Shown here: piece after piece, positions 14,176-18,238 of the stretch | Layout of the letters: the number at the start of each line of letters is the position of its first letter | Position numbering within the stretch: the stretch's first letter is position 1 | NCBI GenBank assembly: GCA_017457345.1 | Contig: JAFTHR010000012.1 | Span: forward strand, 1-18,238 | DNA length: 18,238 nucleotides | Source: Clostridia bacterium | GTDB taxonomy: Bacteria > Bacillota > Clostridia > Christensenellales > Borkfalkiaceae | Direction: 5' to 3' | Program-made: the position numbers and the translations under genes | Notes under the pieces: generated by a model | Seen by the model: the letters and a program-made list of their open reading frames with translations, nothing else | Database searches by the model: none | What the model was told of the DNA's origin: nothing

Positions 14176-14837
14176 TAACGAATCTCCTTTTTAATTCTCT
14201 CTCCACCCGTTTTCACAATGACGTTTTCCCCTACTTCGCCGCGCACTAGCGTTAGCGGATACACCACCGCGCCACGCCCTATCACCGTTCCCGGGCAAAG
14301 CACGCTATTGCAGCCGATCTCAGCATAATCTCCCACGAACGCGCCCACCTTTTTCCTGCCCGTTTCTACTTTCTCACTCTCGCCTTTTATGCAAACGAGC
14401 GATTTATCCGATTTCACGTTCGAAGTAATTGCTCCAGCGCCAAAATGTGCTTTATACCCTAAAACGCTATCCCCGATATAGTTATAATGGGGCACTTGCA
14501 CACCGTTGAAAAGCACCGCGTTCTTAATTTCCGTGGAGTTGCCCACCACACAGTTCTCCCCCACGATTACCCCACCGCGCAAAAACGCCCCGCAACGAAT
14601 TTCCGCACCGGCGCAAATCACGCACGGCGGTAAAATGACGGCGCTATTTGAAACGGAGGCGCTTTTGTGCACCGCAACGCCTTCTTCTCGTTTTTCATAT
14701 TCTGCCGCGGGCAATTTCAATACCAAATCGTGCACGTAATCTTTTAGCCCCCCTAAAATCTCGTGCGGGAAGGTAAACTTTTCTATATACTCTTTTGCAA
14801 CGCTTTGCTTTAAGTCAAACAAACGCGAAATTCTCAT
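14175..14837 (-). CDS. Left-handed beta-helix acyltransferase, GlmU C-terminal-like
   Basis: A 220-residue hexapeptide-repeat protein with isoleucine/valine-spaced coils from about 55 to 205. The block NSTEIKNAV...PHYNYIGD...GAGAITSN matches the acetyltransferase half of GlmU: His117 fits the catalytic His (E. coli His363), Tyr120 and Asn140 fit the acetyl-transfer site. There is no N-terminal uridyltransferase domain. It probably acetylates glucosamine-1-phosphate to GlcNAc-1-phosphate using acetyl-CoA, directly after GlmM; another sugar acetyl- or nucleotidyl-transferase role is possible. The TAA overlaps the glmM ATG (TAATG), which is strong evidence of joint function. The ribosome site AAGGAG lies eight bases before the ATG. 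The leader carries a terminator-like hairpin. Confidence 0.83.
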   Translation of the reverse strand: MRISRLFDLKQSVAKEYIEKFTFPHEILGGLKDYVHDLVLKLPAAEYEKREEGVAVHKSASVSNSAVILPPCVICAGAEIRCGAFLRGGVIVGENCVVGNSTEIKNAVLFNGVQVPHYNYIGDSVLGYKAHFGAGAITSNVKSDKSLVCIKGESEKVETGRKKVGAFVGDYAEIGCNSVLCPGTVIGRGAVVYPLTLVRGEVGENVIVKTGGERIKKEIR

Positions 14838-14855
14838 CTATTCTTCTCCTTTTAC

Positions 14856-14901
14856 AAAAAAACTCACGCTCTTATTGTATGTAAGAGTGCGCTAGAGCGT
14901 G
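14856..14901 (-). terminator. Terminator-like hairpin in the leader of the acetyltransferase-glmM unit (possible attenuator)
   Basis: On the minus strand CACGCTCT (14894-14901) can pair with AGAGCGTG (14865-14872), and CTCTTA (14882-14887) with TAAGAG (14869-14874). These two pairings compete for part of the 3' arm. AG and seven T follow (14856-14862). The unit lies 19-64 bases before the ATG. No minus-strand gene ends upstream, so it is not an ordinary gene-end terminator. A second hairpin CACAC-GCAA-GTGTG (14903-14916) precedes it. Confidence 0.65.
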
Positions 14902-14984
14902 CCACACTTGCGTGTGCGCGCGCCAAGATATATAGAAAAATTGATTTTTTCACTTAAAAAACACACTTGAAAGAAGATTATCGG

Positions 14985-15013
14985 TTGATTTTTTCTTGCA
15001 AATATGCTATACT
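14985..15013 (+). promoter_or_regulatory. Promoter of the lipoprotein genes
   Basis: TTGATT (14985-14990) and TATACT (15008-15013) are 17 bases apart, with TGC before the -10 (extended -10). Transcription would start near 15020 and leave a leader of about 90 bases before the ATG at 15113. The 275 bases between the divergent genes also hold the minus-strand leader hairpins; no clear minus-strand promoter was found. Confidence 0.7.
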
Positions 15014-15112
15014 TTAAAAGTATTAATTTAAAATCGGTTATTGTGCCGTTTTTTAGAAGGACGAAACCGAAAATCAACGCCAACATTTCCCTTTTAGGAG
15101 GAAGATAGAACC

Positions 15113-17764
15113 ATGAGAAAACTGCTCGGATTTTTATTCGGTGCAACAATGATTGCCAGCGCCGCCTTCGGCGCGGTCGCTTGCGAGGAAGAAAGCGATC
15201 TCGTTAACTACGAAGTTAACGTGAAAACGAGAGGGGGCGCGCCCGTCTCGTCCATTCAAGTGCAGGCGTATCAAAGCGATTCGCTTCTCCAAACCAAAAC
15301 GACGGATGCGAGCGGCAAAGTTGTTTTCGAACTGGAACAAGGCACGTACGACATTAAAGTTGTAAACCTGCCTCAAGGCTATTCGGATATTAGCGGCGCG
15401 GAATATCAAACCTCTACAAGTTCCACTTCGCTCGACTATTATCTTAATACCTCTATTATTAAGAGTGATCCACCTGCCGGTAAAAAATACAAGGTTGGCG
15501 ATATTGCTTACGATTTCTCCGTGACGACGGACGACGGTAGCGTTTGCACGTTATCCGAAGTTCTCGAAGAGAAAAAAGCAGTTGTGTTGAACTTTTGGGC
15601 TACTTGGTGTACGTACTGTATTCAAGAATTCCCTGCCTTGCAGGACGCGTACAACGTGTATTCGGAAAAATTAGAAGTAATCGCACTTAGCACCACAGAC
15701 TCTATGCAGGAAGTACAAACCTGGAAAGGCTCTAACGGCTATTCTTTCCCGATGGGTGCCGATACGATAGGGCTTTCTTCTATGTACGTGGAAAACGGGA
15801 TTCCCCTTACCGCTATTATCGATAGATACGGCGCCGTTTCGTACATCCACGAAGGGGCGGCGGACCTTGAAACTTTCCTTTCCCTTTTTGCTAAATATAC
15901 CGCGGAAGATTACGCGCAAGATATCGTTATCGGCGGCAATAACGACGTCCCGAACGACGGCGTTATCGAAGCCGTTGAGCCAAACGTTTCTATGCAAGAT
16001 CCCGCCACCGTTGCAAGCGCTATTAACGCGCCGGGATGCAACGTCACTTATTCGGCTCGTCCTTCTTCGTCTTACACGGAAGAAGAATATAAATACGCTT
16101 GGCCTTGGCTCGTATCCAACAACGAACTGTATCCTGCAAACGAAAAACTCCACTATTCCTTTGGGATTATCTTTATGAGTTTCCACGCCGAAGCAGGACA
16201 AACGCTCGCGTTTGATTATAACATCTGCACCGAAGATTTGTTCGACCAAGTGTTCGTGCAAATTTACGACGGCGGCTCTTACCAAAACACCTTGCTCCAC
16301 GTTCTCGACGGCAATTCGAACGGCTATAAAACGCTCTATGCGTTCGCCGCCGAACGGGAAGGGAACTACACTCTTTCTATTACCTATTATCGCGATACGG
16401 AAGACGGTAAAGACGCTCCTACCGATCCCTTCGTACGATTGAAGAACGTGCGCTTAGTAGACGTGGAAGAGATTGATTCGCCCACGCAAATCAAGCGCTA
16501 CGCCGCAAAAGGCGCGTACACCGAAAACGTGGGCTATGCATCCTACATCACGCCCGTACTCAACGAAACGGACGGCTACTACCACGTTGGCACGGCAGAC
16601 GGGCCTTTGCTCTACGCCGATATCATCTATTCCACGCCTTGGAGTAGCGCAAGCGTATATACCTATATCTACTACGATCAATGCGTGTTCGAAGGGTTTG
16701 ACTACGGCGATTTGTATAGCGAATACTGGTGGCTTTGCTCCAACTCGAATAACGAATACGTGCCTGTAAACGAAGAACTCCGTTTCTTGCTCGAATTGCT
16801 CGTGGATAACTATGGTGAAGGGCGTGAAAACGAATGGCTTGAACTTTGCTTATACTACGATCGTTATTTAATGAGCGAAGAAAGCGATCCCGTGAAAGGA
16901 TTATGGTTTACTTCGGCAATCCCCGTCACCGTGAACGTACAAGACGGCGTGGGTAGCGGTTCTTGGACGGTAAACATTGAAAAACGCGTGTTGCCTCGTG
17001 GCTACAAATACGCGTTCACACCCACCACGAGCGGCGTATACGAAGTGAAATCGACGGGTACGCAAGATACGATCGGTTGGCTTATGGATGAAAACCGCGT
17101 GCAACTTGCCGAAAACGACGAACTTTTGAACCCGAGCGCAGCACAAGGTAAAAACTTCTATTTCCAATACTATTTTGAAGCAGGCAAAACCTACTACGTG
17201 GTAGTTGACCTGTTCTCCACCAACGGCGAAACGGGTGTTTGCGGGCTGGATATTATCTACGTTGCAAGTGAATACGATTTCTTCACCAACGCCGCAACCG
17301 GTCCTTATACGTACGAAGAATTAACAGGCGAAATTTACGTTCCTAACGCCATTAAAACGGTTTACGACGAAGTTTCCGATCGCTGGTATGAACTTCGTGA
17401 AGACGGAACGAAAGGTTCTAAAATCTACCTGGATTTAACCCGTGGTACTCCTCTTTTAAACACGCAATCTCTCGAACAAATCTTAAACGAATCCACCGCG
17501 TACGAGCCGGAAGAACGCGCCTTCTATTTCCACGAAACGTTGCCCGACGGCACGGACGTTTCCCGCGACTACACCGATATTATGAAACAATATCTCGCGC
17601 AGGCTAAGAGCGGCTCGATAGAAAGCGAATTGTACGGCTACGTGGAGGTAGACGCTCAACTTTACGACATCTTGAAGAAGTTTACCGCTAAATACGACGG
17701 GTTTGGCGGTCTCACCGATTCGTGGCTTATGATGTGCTACTACTATCAACATCTCGGCGCTTAA
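15113..17764 (+). CDS. Large lipoprotein with TlpA-type thioredoxin domain and duplicated beta/helical modules
   Basis: An 883-residue exported lipoprotein: a basic, hydrophobic signal ends at Cys24 (GAVAC). Residues about 31-115 look like a carboxypeptidase-regulatory/CnaB-like beta fold. Residues about 127-262 are a TlpA/ResA-type thioredoxin with WCTYC (Cys166, Cys169) and cis-Pro231, suggesting thiol redox work outside the membrane. Then come a beta-sandwich-like region (about 343-470), a helical module A (482-586), a PPC-like beta domain (about 629-725) and a module B (752-882) similar to A. Both modules end with a Tyr-Val-x-Val...Trp-Leu...Cys-x-Tyr-Tyr pattern. The AGGAGG site is 11 bases from the ATG, slightly long. 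A second lipoprotein gene follows 16 bases after the stop. The overall protein is not known to me; surface binding plus redox is inference. Confidence 0.85.
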   Translation: MRKLLGFLFGATMIASAAFGAVACEEESDLVNYEVNVKTRGGAPVSSIQVQAYQSDSLLQTKTTDASGKVVFELEQGTYDIKVVNLPQGYSDISGAEYQTSTSSTSLDYYLNTSIIKSDPPAGKKYKVGDIAYDFSVTTDDGSVCTLSEVLEEKKAVVLNFWATWCTYCIQEFPALQDAYNVYSEKLEVIALSTTDSMQEVQTWKGSNGYSFPMGADTIGLSSMYVENGIPLTAIIDRYGAVSYIHEGAADLETFLSLFAKYTAEDYAQDIVIGGNNDVPNDGVIEAVEPNVSMQDPATVASAINAPGCNVTYSARPSSSYTEEEYKYAWPWLVSNNELYPANEKLHYSFGIIFMSFHAEAGQTLAFDYNICTEDLFDQVFVQIYDGGSYQNTLLHVLDGNSNGYKTLYAFAAEREGNYTLSITYYRDTEDGKDAPTDPFVRLKNVRLVDVEEIDSPTQIKRYAAKGAYTENVGYASYITPVLNETDGYYHVGTADGPLLYADIIYSTPWSSASVYTYIYYDQCVFEGFDYGDLYSEYWWLCSNSNNEYVPVNEELRFLLELLVDNYGEGRENEWLELCLYYDRYLMSEESDPVKGLWFTSAIPVTVNVQDGVGSGSWTVNIEKRVLPRGYKYAFTPTTSGVYEVKSTGTQDTIGWLMDENRVQLAENDELLNPSAAQGKNFYFQYYFEAGKTYYVVVDLFSTNGETGVCGLDIIYVASEYDFFTNAATGPYTYEELTGEIYVPNAIKTVYDEVSDRWYELREDGTKGSKIYLDLTRGTPLLNTQSLEQILNESTAYEPEERAFYFHETLPDGTDVSRDYTDIMKQYLAQAKSGSIESELYGYVEVDAQLYDILKKFTAKYDGFGGLTDSWLMMCYYYQHLGA

Positions 17765-17780
17765 AAACAAGGAGAATTTT

Positions 17781-18238
17781 ATGAAAAGTAAACGTTTTTT
17801 ATCCCTGCTGTTATCGGTCTGCACGGCGTTTTGCACGGTAGCAACCGTTGCCGCGTGTAAAGATGACGACGGCGACGACACTCCTTCCGTTCAATACTCT
17901 CAACCGAAAGGCGGCAAAGGGGAAAAATACGATCGCTACGAAGTGGAACTTGGTACGTATAAAGTAAGTATTCCCAGCGCAACTAGCGAACTCATTTATT
18001 CGTTCGCTCCCAACAAGGTTGGCACGTACGCCGTGTATTCTTCCAATCTTGGTGCAAGCGTTAACCCCGTAGTTGCCGAATACGCCGCAAGCGAACATTA
18101 CTTCAGCGAAACGCCCGAAGCACAAAACGACGATAAATCCACTTCCGACATTAATTTCTATCTAGAATTTGAAGTGTTAGAACGGTATCTCTACGGCGCG
18201 CAAGACGAGCACGGAAACCGTGTATTCAACCCCGCTTA
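17781..18238 (+). CDS. Lipoprotein, 5' part only
   Basis: This gene starts at ATG 17781 with AAGGAG seven bases ahead and stays open to the window edge (152 codons seen). The signal peptide ends in TVAAC (Cys26), then an acidic linker DDDGDD, so it is an anchored lipoprotein. A following stretch, SELIYSFAPNKVGTYAVYSS, resembles the PPC-like beta domain of the preceding protein. The 16-base gap to the upstream lipoprotein gene implies one transcript and perhaps one surface assembly. Function unknown. Confidence 0.82.
   Translation, partial: MKSKRFLSLLLSVCTAFCTVATVAACKDDDGDDTPSVQYSQPKGGKGEKYDRYEVELGTYKVSIPSATSELIYSFAPNKVGTYAVYSSNLGASVNPVVAEYAASEHYFSETPEAQNDDKSTSDINFYLEFEVLERYLYGAQDEHGNRVFNPA

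Noticed and set aside
15031..15052. CGG-TTATTGTG-CCG followed by six T in the lipoprotein leader, as a terminator
   Set aside because: Only three clear base pairs, too weak for a terminator.
14892..15149. An 85-residue minus-strand frame in the divergent spacer
   Set aside because: It overlaps the signal peptide of the lipoprotein gene, the promoter and the leader hairpins; composition is not protein-like.

Overview
The window looks like a chromosomal segment from an endospore-forming, Gram-positive-type bacterium, most likely an uncultured gut-type member of the Clostridia. The reasons are a full-length SpoIIE, strong AGGAGG-type ribosome sites, consensus sigma-A-type promoters, a MazF/NdoA toxin of the Bacillus/Clostridium type, and lipoproteins with repeated beta-rich modules. 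TGA, TAA and tightly overlapping ATGA/TAATG junctions are all used, so the standard bacterial code (table 11) applies. The taxonomic placement is inference.

Layout, left to right. (1) The 3' end of an unknown gene, two back-to-back terminators, and a MATE efflux transporter on the minus strand. (2) On the plus strand, a solitary mazF/ndoA toxin gene with its own terminator, then spoIIE with a GC-alternating palindrome in its upstream region. (3) A minus-strand two-gene operon of unknown function (single-pass exported protein plus 8-TM protein with a Pro/Ala/Glu tail) behind a perfect TTGACA-17-TATAAT promoter. (4) A minus-strand ppa-pncA pair (pyrophosphatase and nicotinamidase) with an ATGA overlap. 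(5) A plus-strand tRNA-Ser(GCT) followed by about 340 bases without a protein gene. This stretch carries a second, partial copy of the tRNA 3' end plus terminator, an inverted copy of the T-arm, and several stable hairpins.

(6) A minus-strand four-gene operon: a GlpA-like FAD/[2Fe-2S] dehydrogenase, a second FAD/NAD(P) oxidoreductase, a small DUF1667-type cysteine protein and a HAD-IIA phosphatase. This resembles the glycerol-3-phosphate dehydrogenase cluster of Thermotoga and many Firmicutes. (7) A minus-strand pair: a stand-alone left-handed beta-helix acetyltransferase resembling the C-terminal half of GlmU, translationally coupled to glmM. Together they would perform the middle steps of UDP-GlcNAc synthesis. 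The glmM reading frame is broken near its N-terminus by two in-frame TGA codons, and a terminator-like hairpin sits in the leader of the pair. (8) On the plus strand, two lipoprotein genes begin. The first is an 883-residue protein with a TlpA-type thioredoxin domain and a duplicated [beta-sandwich + helical cap] module. The second runs off the window.

The observations most worth a second look are the glmM interruption with its coupled half-GlmU, the tRNA-associated structured duplication at 8497-8830, the leader terminator before the amino-sugar pair, the perfect-promoter operon of unknown membrane proteins, and the repeat architecture of the thioredoxin lipoprotein. No CRISPR array, transposase, integrase or rRNA was seen.
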